A DNA stretch of 64,000 nt from Halomonas alkaliantarctica (GCF_029854215.1 NZ_CP122961.1:1798001-1862000), one strand, 5' to 3'. Shown: positions 1-9,457, numbered from the stretch's first letter. Notes: generated by a model not told the origin, from the sequence alone. Program-made: numbers and translations.

Positions 1-931
1 CTGCTTTTACCTCGTTCAACTCGTGATCACCGCGAACCAGCAGCGCGATTAAACCGCCTTCTGCTGCGTGAACCATCAACGTTTTAACGGTTTTCTCTAT
101 TGGTAGCCCAAACTGCTCCACCAATGCGGCGATGGTTTTGGCGTTAGGCGTATCTACCAGATGCATCTCTTGGGTAGGCGCTTCACGATGTATGTCGCTA
201 CCCAGGGGAGCTGGCAGGGCTTCGGCCTTTTCCATGTTCGCAGCGTAGTCGGAGGAGGTGGAGAACACGATATCGTCTTCGCCCGAGTCGGCCAGCACGT
301 GGAATTCATGGGAACCGGTGCCACCGATCGAGCCGTTGTCAGCAATAACGGGACGAAAGTTAAGCCCTAAACGCGTGAAAATGCGCGTGTAGGCATCGTA
401 CATATCCTGGTAAGTCTGTTTCAGCGAAGCTTCATCCAGGTGAAAAGAGTAAGCGTCCTTCATGATGAACTCGCGGGAACGCATTACCCCAAAACGTGGG
501 CGAATCTCGTCACGGAACTTGGTCTGAATCTGGTAGAAATTGACCGGCAGCTGTTTATAGCTGGCGATCTCTTTGCGGACCAGATCGGTAATGACTTCTT
601 CATGGGTCGGACCGACGCAGTAGTCGCGCTCGTGGCGATCTTTCAGGCGTAACAGTTCAGGGCCATATTGCTCCCAACGGCCAGACTCCTGCCAAAGTTC
701 TGCGGGCTGCACGGCGGGCATCAGTACTTCTTGAGCGCCTGCACGGTTCATCTCTTCGCGCACAATGGCTTCCACTTTGCGCAGGGTGCGCAGGCCAAGT
801 GGCAGCCAAGTGTATAGCCCAGAGGTTAAGCGGCGAATCATGCCAGCGCGGAGCATTAGTTGATGACTAATGACTTCGGCGTCAGCTGGGGTTTCTTTGA
901 GAGTGGCAATCAGTAATTGGCTGGCGCGCAT
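1..931 (-). CDS. proS: Prolyl-tRNA synthetase, N-terminal 310 residues (partial)
   Basis: Charges tRNA-Pro with proline in the cytosol. The minus-strand reading frame runs from ATG at 931 to the window edge. It opens with [20 protein letters not shown], typical of bacterial ProS. It then carries the class II core, including the motif-2 block [25 protein letters not shown] segment around 425-510, and enters the editing (INS) domain near the edge, ending in the conserved stretch [14 protein letters not shown]. The 3' part, with motif 3 and the anticodon-binding domain, lies outside the window. An AAGGAATG ribosome-binding site precedes the ATG. The leader contains a short tandem repeat, listed separately. 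Confidence 0.95.
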   Translation of the reverse strand, partial: MRASQLLIATLKETPADAEVISHQLMLRAGMIRRLTSGLYTWLPLGLRTLRKVEAIVREEMNRAGAQEVLMPAVQPAELWQESGRWEQYGPELLRLKDRHERDYCVGPTHEEVITDLVRKEIASYKQLPVNFYQIQTKFRDEIRPRFGVMRSREFIMKDAYSFHLDEASLKQTYQDMYDAYTRIFTRLGLNFRPVIADNGSIGGTGSHEFHVLADSGEDDIVFSTSSDYAANMEKAEALPAPLGSDIHREAPTQEMHLVDTPNAKTIAALVEQFGLPIEKTVKTLMVHAAEGGLIALLVRGDHELNEVKA

Positions 932-950
932 GGGCGTGAGCATTCCTTGG

Positions 951-994
951 GTTTTTGAAAACAGGGGTTTTGAAAACTGTTTTTTGAAAACTGG
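951..994. repeat. Three near-tandem TTTTGAAAAC repeats in the proS leader
   Basis: Three copies of a TTTTGAAAAC core sit one after another about 13-16 bases apart, ending some 20 bases before the proS start codon. They would be transcribed as part of the proS leader. No function is known to me; they may simply be slippage-derived. Confidence 0.6.
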
Positions 995-1136
995 ATTCTT
1001 GAGTAAGTGCTTGGAAGCGTTGAATGGGAACATTGTACGGCCTAGCGGTTAAAGCGGCAAAATAGTGCTTATGTTCAAATGATCTATGCTTTTGGATAGC
1101 TGTGCTAAACTGATCACGTTTTACGGCGCGTTATTA

Positions 1137-1169
1137 GTCGGTACAAAAAAATTGGTCGGTACAAAAAAA
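1137..1169. repeat. Direct repeat TCGGTACAAAAAAA, two copies
   Basis: TCGGTACAAAAAAA occurs at 1137-1150 and again at 1156-1169, 19 bases apart, in the spacer between divergent proS and the lipoprotein gene. The two copies could be half-sites of a regulator or a small duplication. Confidence 0.55.
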
Positions 1170-1224
1170 CAAGCGCAGTTTGCTATATAGACTGTCGTTA
1201 TTATTTCAGTTTGAGGGAACCTTC

Positions 1225-1662
1225 ATGCACCAAGCAGTTCGTCGCTGGTTGACTGGCGCCGTCATTGGCGCTTCCATCGTGTCACTGAGTGGTTGCGGTA
1301 CGCTTTTTCACCCAGAGCGTAAGGGCCAAATGAGCGGTGATATTGATCCGGTCATTGCTGTCGCTAATGGGGTTGGCTTGCTGTTCTTTATCGTACCCGG
1401 AGTGATCGCTTATGCCGTGGATTTCTCTAATGGCACCATCTATTTGCCGGGCCGCAACAACGCCTCATCAGTAGATGTTCACCACTTAGACGACGCTATG
1501 GATGTAGCCTCTCTGGAAAAACTGCTCTCTGAAACAGCCGGTCAGCCGGTGAGCCTAGAGAGCGAGTTGGTCATGATTGAAGAGATGAGTAGCCTGGATG
1601 AAGCGTTGGCTATGGTGCGCATGTCGGGCGTGCTAGACCAAGAAAAGCTTTCGGCGATGTAA
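1225..1662 (+). CDS. Small envelope lipoprotein of unknown function
   Basis: The start at 1225 follows a GAGGGA ribosome-binding site and gives 145 residues. An in-frame start 45 bases upstream would put 15 extra residues before the signal peptide and is unlikely. The N-terminus is a lipoprotein signal: positively charged (RR at 6-7), a hydrophobic stretch, then the lipobox LSGC with Cys24 as the acylated residue. A second hydrophobic segment near residues 45-65 (VANGVGLLFFIVPGVIAYAV) is followed by the sequence FSNGTIYLP. The acidic C-terminal half has no recognisable domain. The layout recalls small YceK-type lipoproteins, but I cannot assign a function. A terminator follows directly. Confidence 0.85.
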   Translation: MHQAVRRWLTGAVIGASIVSLSGCGTLFHPERKGQMSGDIDPVIAVANGVGLLFFIVPGVIAYAVDFSNGTIYLPGRNNASSVDVHHLDDAMDVASLEKLLSETAGQPVSLESELVMIEEMSSLDEALAMVRMSGVLDQEKLSAM

Positions 1663-1680
1663 CGCCCTATCGACCGCTAA

Positions 1681-1717
1681 AACCCAGCCGAGCGCTAAAC
1701 TTTGCTGGGTTTTTTTA
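1681..1717 (+). terminator. Rho-independent terminator after the lipoprotein gene
   Basis: AACCCAGC at 1681 pairs with GCTGGGTT at 1704, followed by a run of T. It ends the lipoprotein transcript and faces the end of the convergent amidase gene. Confidence 0.8.
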
Positions 1718-1730
1718 TGCTGATCAGCTG

Positions 1731-3146
1731 TTAAGCATATTGTGCAGGGTTGGGCACGCTGGGAAAACGTGGTGGGTGTGCTTCCATGTAGGCGTGGCAG
1801 GCGCGCAGAACCCGCACATCATCAAATTTACCCCCCGCAAGCTGAAAACCTACCGGCAACCCGTTGTCGGTAAAACCGCAGGGTACCGATGCTGCAGGCT
1901 GCTGGCTGAGGTTGAACGGGTAGCTAAAGGGTGCCCACTCTTCCCAGTCCCGCATATCACTGCCCGGGGGAACTTCCTGGTTAATTTCAAACGGCGGAAT
2001 AGCCACCGAGGGCGTCATCAGCAGGTGGTATTCTTGGTTAAAGTGCTCCAAGCACTGGGTTAATTCAGCACGATCTGCCAAGGCACGAAACAGTTCAACG
2101 GCTTTCCAGGGTTCGGCCTCACGGGCATTGGCCACCATGCCTGAATCCAGGAGCGTACGCTGATGGTTATCCATTTGAGACCACTGCTCTAGAGAGGCGG
2201 TAAACCAAAGCTTGCGGAAGGTATCCAATGGTGATGAAAAGCCGGGATGCACTTCGACAACTTCCGCGCCTAACGCCTCCAGCCTGCCGGCCGCTTCGCG
2301 CACGCGTTCGGCAATCTGGGGGTCTACCTTGGCGTAGCCAAGATCGGCGGAGTAGCCAATCCGCAGCCCGGTTAAGCCTTTATCCAAATCTACGCCCCAG
2401 CATTCTGGCTGACCGCGGGTGGCATAAGGGTCACGGTAGTCGTAGCGGCCCATCACATTGAGCATGCTGACGGCGTCGCGCACGGTACGTGTTAGCGGCC
2501 CCAAGTGCGATAAGCTGGGCTCTTTAGCCGGCGGCCATTGGGGCGTCCAGCCAAAGGTGGGTTTGAAGCCAAAGACGCCGGTGAACGCCGCCGGGATGCG
2601 TATGGAGCCGCCTGAATCGCCGCCCTGGTGCAGCACACCCATATTGAGCGCGGCGGCAGCGGCGGCCCCGCCGGAAGAGCCGCCGGGGGTTAAGCGTGTA
2701 TCCCAGGGGTTAGCCGTGGCGCCAAAGACACGGTTGTCGGTGACTGCTTTCCAGCCAAATTCGGGTGTGTTGGTTTTGCCTAGCAGGATGGCCCCCGCTT
2801 CACGTAGCATGCGCGCTGGAGGCGCATCGGTGTCGCATAACGCGTCAGAAGTGGTGAGCGAGCCTTCCCTGCAGGGCATGCCCGCCACTTGGGTCAGGTC
2901 TTTAAGCGATACCGGCACCCCATCAATGGGGCTTAGCTGCTTGCCTTGACCCCATCGCCGTGCCGAGGCTTTGGCCGCCGATTCTGCACCTTCAGCATCC
3001 ACATATACATAGGCGTTAACATCTGGATTGAAGCGCTCGATTCGCTCAAGGGCGGCACGGGTCGCTTCTAGCGGAGAGGCCTCTCTGCTTTCAAACAAGT
3101 GAGCTAGTGTCTGGGCATCTAAACTGCCGAGATCGGTATCGCTCAT
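1731..3146 (-). CDS. Amidase signature family hydrolase
   Basis: A 471-residue protein with the full amidase signature fold. It hydrolyses a C-N amide bond by a Ser-cisSer-Lys triad. Visible catalytic residues are Lys82 in DGVPVSLKDL, the cis-Ser in TPGGSSGGAAAAAA (about residues 157-158), and the nucleophile Ser181 in GGDSGGSIRIP. The family includes fatty-acid amide hydrolases, indoleacetamide hydrolase, 6-aminohexanoate hydrolases and GatA. The gene is not in a gat operon, so a role in Glu-tRNA amidation is unlikely and the substrate is unknown. The start at 3146 is chosen because GTAAGGAGTG lies just upstream; the frame stays open upstream of it without a ribosome-binding site. It is monocistronic. 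Confidence 0.88.
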   Translation of the reverse strand: MSDTDLGSLDAQTLAHLFESREASPLEATRAALERIERFNPDVNAYVYVDAEGAESAAKASARRWGQGKQLSPIDGVPVSLKDLTQVAGMPCREGSLTTSDALCDTDAPPARMLREAGAILLGKTNTPEFGWKAVTDNRVFGATANPWDTRLTPGGSSGGAAAAAALNMGVLHQGGDSGGSIRIPAAFTGVFGFKPTFGWTPQWPPAKEPSLSHLGPLTRTVRDAVSMLNVMGRYDYRDPYATRGQPECWGVDLDKGLTGLRIGYSADLGYAKVDPQIAERVREAAGRLEALGAEVVEVHPGFSSPLDTFRKLWFTASLEQWSQMDNHQRTLLDSGMVANAREAEPWKAVELFRALADRAELTQCLEHFNQEYHLLMTPSVAIPPFEINQEVPPGSDMRDWEEWAPFSYPFNLSQQPAASVPCGFTDNGLPVGFQLAGGKFDDVRVLRACHAYMEAHPPRFPSVPNPAQYA

Positions 3147-3258
3147 TGCACACTCCTTACGTAGGCTGGGGCTTGGGTAAAGGAGTTTAAGCGTAGGCAA
3201 GCATTGCCGGGCGTGCAAAAAACCGCTGCACCGCAGGATGACACTATGAAATTATCGC

Positions 3259-4101
3259 TTAGGCGTTTTGAGCGCGTAGCCAGGCTATTTCATCGGCCCA
3301 TATCTCGGGTTCGATGGTCTCCAGGATCATTGGAATGCCGTTAATCCGCTGTTCCTGCATAATGGTGGTAAAAGCGGGCAGGCCGATGTTGCCTTTGCCC
3401 AGGCTATGGTGGCGATCTACGCGGCTGGCAAGGTTGCTTTTGGCATCGTTTAAATGCATGCCACGCAGATACTCAAAGCCCACCACGCTACCTAACTCAT
3501 CGAGCGTTGCCTGGGTGGCCTCTGCCGTGCGCAAATCATAGCCCGCCGCGAAGGCGTGGCAGGTGTCAATACACACCCCCACGCGAGTTTTATCGTCCAC
3601 GTGGGCAATGATTTCGGCTAAATGCTCGAAGCGCCAGCCCAGGTTAGTGCCTTGCCCAGCGGTATTTTCAATCACCGCCGTAACCCCCTGGGTATGCGTT
3701 AACGCTTCGTTAACGGACTCAGCGATACGCTTTAAGCAGTCGCTTTCGCTGATTTTGTTCAAATGGCTGCCAGGGTGGAAATTAAGCAGCGTCAGTCCCA
3801 GTTGCTCGCAGCGCTGCATTTCATCTAGAAACGCATCCCGGGATTTGCGCAGGCCTTCCTGCTCGGGGTGGCCGAGATTAATCAGATAGCTGTCGTGGGG
3901 CAAAATCTGCTCTGAAGAGAAGTTGTGCTCGGTGCAGGCATCACGAAAGGCTTGAATTGCCTCATCGGTTAGCGGCTTGCCTTTCCACTGACGCTGATTT
4001 TTGGTGAATAGCGCAAAGGCATCCGCGCCGATTTCCACCGCCCGGTGAACGGCTTGGTCTGCGCCGCCAGCGGCGCTCACATGGGCTCCTAGGTACTTCA
4101 C
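3259..4101 (-). CDS. nfo: Endonuclease IV (AP endonuclease)
   Basis: Cleaves DNA 5' to abasic sites in base excision repair and can remove 3'-blocking groups. The 280-residue protein has the xylose-isomerase-like TIM barrel with three-metal ligands: [42 protein letters not shown] and [12 protein letters not shown]. The length matches E. coli Nfo (285). The start is GTG at 4101, 9 bases after AAGGAG, and it gives the family N-terminus [13 protein letters not shown]. It is followed on the same strand by the amidase, but with a gap, so co-transcription is uncertain. Confidence 0.95.
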   Translation of the reverse strand: MKYLGAHVSAAGGADQAVHRAVEIGADAFALFTKNQRQWKGKPLTDEAIQAFRDACTEHNFSSEQILPHDSYLINLGHPEQEGLRKSRDAFLDEMQRCEQLGLTLLNFHPGSHLNKISESDCLKRIAESVNEALTHTQGVTAVIENTAGQGTNLGWRFEHLAEIIAHVDDKTRVGVCIDTCHAFAAGYDLRTAEATQATLDELGSVVGFEYLRGMHLNDAKSNLASRVDRHHSLGKGNIGLPAFTTIMQEQRINGIPMILETIEPEIWADEIAWLRAQNA

Positions 4102-4144
4102 GGTGGACTCCTTGTCAGTGTTTGAACGTATCACGCTTTACTGG

Positions 4145-4900
4145 TCAATGGCTGTCTAAAAAACGTTTGAACGCGGCTGGTTCATCGGTGATGACACTGC
4201 CGATACCCCACTCCCAGCGGCTATGGAAAGCACTGGGGTCATTGGCGGTATAGCACAATATTTGATAGCCATCGCGCTGCATAGCATCGGCTTGGGCGCG
4301 CTTCAAGCGCGGCCAGTGAGGGTGCACGCTGAAAGCTTCAATGGCTTCGCACTGCTCACGCCAGCTTTTGGGCACGCTACTGAACAGCACACCCAGGGCC
4401 AGCCGGTCCTTGCTGGCAAATTGACGGCAGTGGCCAAGAGCAGCGGCACTGAAGGAGGAGATAATCAAGCGCTCTGGGGGAAGAGTATCGAGCATCTCCG
4501 GCAGTGCACGCCCCACCAGCGCGATGGGGTCGCGGCCTTTATTGACCTTGATTTCCATATTGACGCCCATTTTCAGCTCGTTAAGCAGAGCCAACATCTC
4601 GCTAAGGCTAGGCATCTTCTCACCCGCAAAGCGATCATCGAACCACCCCCCGGCATCCAGTGTTTGGGCCTTGGCCCAATTCATTGAGGCGAGTCTGCCT
4701 CGCCCGTTTGAACAGCGTGCGACATCGCCGTCGTGCCAAATCACCGGGGTGCCGTCACCCAATAGCTGCACATCCAGCTCTACCCATGTGGCTCCCGCTT
4801 GATGAGCGGCGCGCACCGCCGCTAGGGTATTTTCAGGGGCAGCGGCGGAGTAGCCGCGGTGGGCGATCAGCGCGGGGAGTTGAATAGCGGGATGCGTCAT
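4145..4900 (-). CDS. ugpQ: Cytosolic glycerophosphodiester phosphodiesterase (UgpQ type)
   Basis: Hydrolyses glycerophosphodiesters to sn-glycerol 3-phosphate and an alcohol. The 251-residue protein lacks a signal peptide, so it is the short cytosolic UgpQ form rather than the periplasmic GlpQ. It shows the catalytic HRG motif at residue 14 (LIAHRGYSAAAPENTLAA), the metal-binding WVELDVQ, and the GDGTPVIWHD block. It lies 43 bases upstream of nfo on the same strand. Its product would feed the GlpD reaction encoded further right in the window, but nothing shows co-regulation. Confidence 0.9.
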   Translation of the reverse strand: MTHPAIQLPALIAHRGYSAAAPENTLAAVRAAHQAGATWVELDVQLLGDGTPVIWHDGDVARCSNGRGRLASMNWAKAQTLDAGGWFDDRFAGEKMPSLSEMLALLNELKMGVNMEIKVNKGRDPIALVGRALPEMLDTLPPERLIISSFSAAALGHCRQFASKDRLALGVLFSSVPKSWREQCEAIEAFSVHPHWPRLKRAQADAMQRDGYQILCYTANDPSAFHSRWEWGIGSVITDEPAAFKRFLDSH

Positions 4901-5126
4901 GACAAATCTCTAAGCCTTAGACGATAAAAGAGCACTAATACTAGCATGGGCACATGACAGCGGGATTGCATTGCCTCGCGTTCTAATGGGTAACAATACG
5001 CTAGCGTGCTAGCTTGATTTAAACGCCGCGACGCGCTTGTATAGCAGCACCTGTTGCCATGCCTGTCATTGTTCGGAGATGGCGTATCAACTGAATATTA
5101 AGCAAATTACACAATAAGGAGTCCTA

Positions 5127-6104
5127 ATGTCTCAGCGTATTCAATTTGCCCACACCGGCGGATCTGAAGTGCTTGAACTGGTCGACGTTTCCCCAACTGA
5201 ACCCGGCCAGGGGGAAGTGCGTATCGCCAATAAGGCTGTCGGTCTTAATTTTATCGATATCTATTTCCGCACCGGGCTTTACCCAGCTCCCTCTATGCCT
5301 TCGGGGCTAGGCACCGAAGGCGCAGGCGTAGTCGATGCGGTTGGCGAAGGGGTGACACACTTAAACGTTGGCGATCGCGTGGCTTATGCCCAAGGCCCTT
5401 TGGGCGCCTACGCAGAGCTGCATGTGCTGCCTGCGGCTAAAGTGATTAAGCTCCCCGACTTCGTTGATTTCGAAACCGCTGCGGCGAGTATGCTCAAGGG
5501 GCTCACCGTGCAGTATCTGCTACGCCAAACCTATGAATTGAAAGGTGGCGAAACCATTCTGTTTCATGCCGCAGCGGGTGGCGTTGGTTCGATTGCCTGC
5601 CAGTGGGCGAAGTCACTAGGCGTTAAGCTGATCGGCACAGTCAGTTCACAGGAAAAAGCGGATCTAGCCATGGCCAACGGTGCCTGGGCGACCATTAATT
5701 ACAGCGAAGAGAACGTGGTGGAGCGCGTACGCGAGCTGACCAACGGCGATATGTGCGATGTAGTGTACGACTCGGTGGGCAAAGACACCTGGGAAATGTC
5801 ACTGGACTGCTTAAAGCCCCGTGGGCTGATGGTCAGCTTTGGCAACGCTTCTGGCCCGGTGGATGGCGTTAATATCGGTATTCTTAACCAGAAGGGGGCG
5901 CTCTACGTGACCCGCCCCAGCCTTAATGGCTACGCCGACACCCGCGAGCGTTTGGAAATGATGTGCGAAGAGTTTTTCGCCATGATTGAAAGCGGTAAGG
6001 TCAACATCGATATCGCTAACCGCTACCCACTTGCAGAAGCGGGCAAAGCCCAAGACGCCCTGCAAAGCCGCAAAACCACCGGGTCTACCGTTCTGTTGCC
6101 GTAG
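5127..6104 (+). CDS. qor: NADPH:quinone oxidoreductase (zinc-less MDR family)
   Basis: A 325-residue medium-chain reductase that transfers electrons from NADPH to quinones. It has an N-terminal GroES-like fold (GLNFIDIYFRTGLYP, GTEGAGVVDAVGEGV) and a Rossmann domain with the nucleotide loop AAAGGVGSIACQWAKSLG around residues 147-164. The zinc-binding cysteines and histidines of true alcohol dehydrogenases are missing, as in E. coli QorA. The ribosome-binding site AAGGAG lies 8 bases before the ATG. It is transcribed away from ugpQ. Confidence 0.92.
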   Translation: MSQRIQFAHTGGSEVLELVDVSPTEPGQGEVRIANKAVGLNFIDIYFRTGLYPAPSMPSGLGTEGAGVVDAVGEGVTHLNVGDRVAYAQGPLGAYAELHVLPAAKVIKLPDFVDFETAAASMLKGLTVQYLLRQTYELKGGETILFHAAAGGVGSIACQWAKSLGVKLIGTVSSQEKADLAMANGAWATINYSEENVVERVRELTNGDMCDVVYDSVGKDTWEMSLDCLKPRGLMVSFGNASGPVDGVNIGILNQKGALYVTRPSLNGYADTRERLEMMCEEFFAMIESGKVNIDIANRYPLAEAGKAQDALQSRKTTGSTVLLP

Positions 6105-6491
6105 TGAGTTAGTTTTAGCCGACGGTAGAGCGTTGAGAGGAGGAACAGATTCAGCCTGAAGAGGTGGTTTGTGCCAGGGCCAGGCAGTGCCCTATTTCTC
6201 GAAGGCTGCGTGCATCGCTATAAGATGGTTATTGCTCGTATTATTGTTGAGCACCAAAAGTAAGGTAGGCGCTTTTATTAGCCCGTTTAACTCTTCGTTT
6301 TTCTACCGTTATGAAGCTCGGCTTTGCCGAGCTTTTTTACCTTTTAGTTATGTGTTTATAGGCTTTGCGTATTAAGGTTCTATACCTCTGTATAGTAAAC
6401 GTCTAATGTGCAGAAGAAATTGCCATGTTAATGCGTGGCGAGCAACTATCGCGGGTGAACTTTCAAACGCCAGCAAGGGAGTGAGAAAAGG
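6105..6491. other. Spacer between qor and the SLC13 permease
   Basis: No convincing gene. It contains a terminator hairpin at 6313-6336. A weak candidate promoter (TATACC, TATAGT-like) lies around 6380-6405 ahead of the permease gene. A 68-codon open frame from 6169 runs through the hairpin and has no ribosome-binding site, so I do not call it. Confidence 0.6.
6313..6336 (+). terminator. Rho-independent terminator
   Basis: AAGCTCGGC pairs with GCCGAGCTT across a two-base loop, followed by six T. It is well placed to end the qor transcript before the permease gene. Confidence 0.8.
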
Positions 6492-8450
6492 ATGTCGGCT
6501 GAGGACATAAGTGTTGAGGGCTCAAGCGCTGAGGGCTCCGGTATTGAAAACGTTAGTATTGAAGCATTGGATCTTGGCTGGTTAACGCTTACACCTAGCA
6601 CACTGGTGTTTATCGTACTTGGACTAACGCTCGCCGCGTTTATCTGGGGCCGCTTTCGTTATGACTTAGTGGCGCTGGCTGCGTTGTTGGGGTCGGTCAT
6701 GCTTGGGCTTGTGCCAGCCGAAAGCGCTTTTGCTGGTTTCGGCCATCCGGCGGTGATTACCGTGGCCGCTGTATTGGTGCTTAGCCGTGGATTTGAGCGC
6801 TCGGGAGTGGTGGATATTATTGCCAACCAAGTGCTTAAGGTGGGGGAGAACCTGCTGCTCCAACTTCTGGTGCTGGTGGGAACCATTGTTTTGCTGTCGG
6901 GCATTATGAATAACGTGGGTGCCCTGGCGCTGTTGTTACCAGTGGCCATGCGGCTTGCTCGAGAACACAATACTTCGCCTTCTTTACTGCTGATGCCGTT
7001 GGCATTTGGTTCTTTGCTCGGGGGACTGACAACGTTAATTGGCACCCCACCGAATATCATTATTTCCAGTTATCGCCGGGATGTAACGGGCGAGGCGTTT
7101 AGTATGTTTAGCTTTTCGCCCGTGGGCATTGCGGTAGCACTGGCGGGGTTAGCGTTTATCGTTCTGGTGGGCTGGCGCTTGACGCCTAAGCGTAGCGGCC
7201 AAGCTTCCACGGATGAAATGTTCGATACCGCCAACTATTTAGTCGAGTTGAAAGTAGGCGAAGAGTCGAAAGCTAAAGGCTTAACATTACAGCAGTTGCG
7301 CGACGAACTGGACGAAACCATCCCCGTCTTAGCGGTGGTGCGCGATGACAACCGTCGGGCTGGCTATAATTTCCACGGGGCCTTGGAGGAGGGCGATATT
7401 CTGTTGTTAGAGGCAGGGCCTGATGAGCTCCAGATGCTGGAAGACAAGGTGGGGCTTAGCGCGATCGCTGAACTGGAGGAGGAATCCGATGGCGATCCAG
7501 AAGTGAACGATGCTGAGCATCCAGCTAGGCACAAAGATGCAGATAAGGCAAAAAAGAAAGACGCTGCACAGGATCAACAGTCCGTTGATATCGAGGGCCT
7601 GCAGTTGGTCGAAGCCGTCGTTCGCAATGACTCGATGATGATTAACCGCAGCGTACGCCAGCTACGCTTGAACCATCAGTTTGGTCTCCATCTGGTAGCG
7701 GTTGCCCGTGACGGTGGACGTCTGAAACAGCGGTTGCGGGATATTCGTTTTAAAAACGGCGATGTTTTGCTGCTCCAGGGCAGTGAAAATGAAATTGCGG
7801 ATAGCTTAGCCTCGCTGGGCTGTCTGCCACTAGCGAGCCGCGAATTGCACCTGGGCCAGCCTCGCAAGCTGGCTATATCCATTGCCATTTTTGCTTTGGC
7901 GATCGTGGCCATGCTGTTTGATCTACTCCCGGCTGCTGTGGCCATGAGCACTGCTGCACTGATTTCGCTACTAATTGGCGTATTACCATTACGAGAGGGG
8001 TATCAAGCTATTGATGGCCCCGTCATAGTGCTGCTAGCCGCGATGATACCCGTGGGTGAGGCATTAGAAACCAGCGGCGGCGCGGACTTGATTGCCAACG
8101 CCCTGTTGGGCTTTGGCAGCGACTGGCCGGTGGTCGTTACGATGATTGTCCTATTTTTACTCTCGATGCTGCTCTCTAACGTGGTCAACAATGCGGCGGC
8201 TGCGCTGCTGATGGCGCCTATTGCGGTGAGCTTAGCCAATGGCTTTGATGTCTCACTCGACCCGTTTTTGATGGTAGTGGCTGTTAGCGCTTCCTGTGCA
8301 TTTTTAACCCCTATCGGGCACCAATCCAATACGCTGGTGCTAGGGCCTGGTGGCTACCGCTTTGGCGATTATTGGAAGCTAGGCCTGCCGCTGTCGCTAG
8401 CCGTGCTGGTGGTTGCTATCCCCATGATTTTATTGGTATGGCCTCTATAA
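6492..8450 (+). CDS. SLC13/DASS-like permease with two TrkA-C domains
   Basis: A 652-residue inner-membrane transporter. Two hydrophobic halves (about residues 30-235 and 455-652) carry the paired re-entrant signatures LIGTPPNIIIS and NVVNNAAAALLMAP. Between them are two regulatory RCK_C (TrkA-C) domains at about 245-325 and 365-440. Proteins with this layout transport dicarboxylates, sulfate or other anions with Na+; the exact substrate cannot be read. The two RCK_C domains are joined by a very charged linker of about 45 residues, rich in Asp, Glu and Lys (residues 330-375). The first 25 residues are also acidic and repetitive (VEGSSAEGSG). Monocistronic, with the ribosome-binding site AAAAGG next to the ATG. 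Confidence 0.85.
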   Translation: MSAEDISVEGSSAEGSGIENVSIEALDLGWLTLTPSTLVFIVLGLTLAAFIWGRFRYDLVALAALLGSVMLGLVPAESAFAGFGHPAVITVAAVLVLSRGFERSGVVDIIANQVLKVGENLLLQLLVLVGTIVLLSGIMNNVGALALLLPVAMRLAREHNTSPSLLLMPLAFGSLLGGLTTLIGTPPNIIISSYRRDVTGEAFSMFSFSPVGIAVALAGLAFIVLVGWRLTPKRSGQASTDEMFDTANYLVELKVGEESKAKGLTLQQLRDELDETIPVLAVVRDDNRRAGYNFHGALEEGDILLLEAGPDELQMLEDKVGLSAIAELEEESDGDPEVNDAEHPARHKDADKAKKKDAAQDQQSVDIEGLQLVEAVVRNDSMMINRSVRQLRLNHQFGLHLVAVARDGGRLKQRLRDIRFKNGDVLLLQGSENEIADSLASLGCLPLASRELHLGQPRKLAISIAIFALAIVAMLFDLLPAAVAMSTAALISLLIGVLPLREGYQAIDGPVIVLLAAMIPVGEALETSGGADLIANALLGFGSDWPVVVTMIVLFLLSMLLSNVVNNAAAALLMAPIAVSLANGFDVSLDPFLMVVAVSASCAFLTPIGHQSNTLVLGPGGYRFGDYWKLGLPLSLAVLVVAIPMILLVWPL

Positions 8451-8516
8451 TAAGCGATATCACCGTTCGGTCTGTCGGTTCGGTGTCAGCCGAATTGCGT
8501 GATCAAAGCTATTAGA

Positions 8517-8565
8517 TTTCGAAAATTTTGCTAGATTATGTTCAGATATCAACAAAAATCGAACA
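8517..8565 (+). promoter_or_regulatory. Candidate GlpR half-sites upstream of glpR
   Basis: TTTCGAAAA at 8517-8525 and ATCGAACA at 8558-8565 share the TCGAA core, 40 bases apart. Between them ATGTTCAGATATCAACA (8538 onward) loosely resembles the E. coli GlpR operator (ATGTTCG...CGAACAT). This suggests autoregulation, by inference only. Confidence 0.35.
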
Positions 8566-8575
8566 GGCTGGGCTT

Positions 8576-9334
8576 ATGAATCAACAATTTCGTCAGGATG
8601 CCATTGTCGAGCTGGTTCGTCAGTGCGGCTATATGAGCATCGAGCAGCTCACCGATCATTTCGCTGTGACACCGCAAACCATCCGACGTGATTTGAATAC
8701 CCTGGCTGATGAAGGTCGGGTTCGGCGAGTTCATGGCGGGGTGGGGATCGAGTCGAGTACGGTGAATACCGCCTACAGCACGCGCAAGACACTGCATCTG
8801 GAAGAGAAAGAGCGTATTGCCCGCTGCTTAGCCCAGCACATTCCTAATCACTCCTCACTGTTTATTAATATCGGCACCAGCAATGAAGTGATTGCTCAAG
8901 CGCTGCTAGAGCACCAGGGCCTTGAGATCATTACCAATAACCTTAACGTTGCCGCCATATTGCAGCATAAAGAGGATTTCACCGTGATTATCGCCGGTGG
9001 GCAGGTGCGCTCTCGCGACGGCGGCATTATCGGTGAAGCCACAATCGACTTTATAAATCAGTTCAAGGTGGACTACGGCATTATCGGTATCAGCGGTATC
9101 GACGAGGATGGCTCGCTGCTGGAATTTGACTACCAGGAAGTTCGCGTTGCTCAAGCGATTATTGCCAATTCGCGGCGTATTTATTTGGCGGCAGATTACT
9201 CTAAATTTCATCGTAATCCGGTCGTGCGGCAAGGCAATCTGGAACAGCTGGATGCGCTATTTACCGACCGCAAACCGCCAGAAGCAATTCAGCGCTTGCT
9301 GACGCAACACGATGTGGCGCTGTACATTGCTTGA
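8576..9334 (+). CDS. glpR: Glycerol-3-phosphate regulon repressor
   Basis: A 252-residue DeoR-family repressor, the same length as E. coli GlpR, which releases DNA when it binds glycerol 3-phosphate. It has an N-terminal winged helix-turn-helix (residues 20-57: MSIEQLTDHFAVTPQTIRRD then EGRVRRVHGG) and a DeoRC sugar-phosphate sensor domain (INIGTSNEVIAQAL, GIIGEATIDFINQF, DYGIIGISGIDEDGSLLEFD). The start at 8576 gives the family N-terminus; a longer frame from 8528 lacks support. It lies directly before glpK and faces the glp transport operon, so its targets are almost certainly these genes. Confidence 0.93.
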   Translation: MNQQFRQDAIVELVRQCGYMSIEQLTDHFAVTPQTIRRDLNTLADEGRVRRVHGGVGIESSTVNTAYSTRKTLHLEEKERIARCLAQHIPNHSSLFINIGTSNEVIAQALLEHQGLEIITNNLNVAAILQHKEDFTVIIAGGQVRSRDGGIIGEATIDFINQFKVDYGIIGISGIDEDGSLLEFDYQEVRVAQAIIANSRRIYLAADYSKFHRNPVVRQGNLEQLDALFTDRKPPEAIQRLLTQHDVALYIA

Positions 9335-9406
9335 TGAGATCGCTTAATGAGCCAGTTTCAGCCTTGAGCATTTCAGGCGGCTAGAGTAGCCTTGAATCAT
9401 AATAAA

Positions 9407-9433
9407 GCGAAAGTAAGTATACAAAATCGAAAG
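9407..9433 (+). promoter_or_regulatory. Candidate GlpR half-sites upstream of glpK
   Basis: GCGAAAG at 9407-9413 and TCGAAAG at 9427-9433 are direct repeats 20 bases apart, about two helical turns. They match the half-site of the CTTTCGTTTACGAAAG palindrome found in front of glpS. They lie 25-50 bases upstream of the glpK start. Confidence 0.4.
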
Positions 9434-9457
9434 ACAATACAACAAAGTGAACTCGAT

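Noticed and set aside
2458..2949. 163-codon plus-strand frame inside the amidase gene
   Set aside because: Antisense to a clear gene with strong codon structure, no homology-like features.
6169..6375. 68-codon open frame with hydrophobic stretches after qor
   Set aside because: It runs through a clear terminator hairpin and has no ribosome-binding site.
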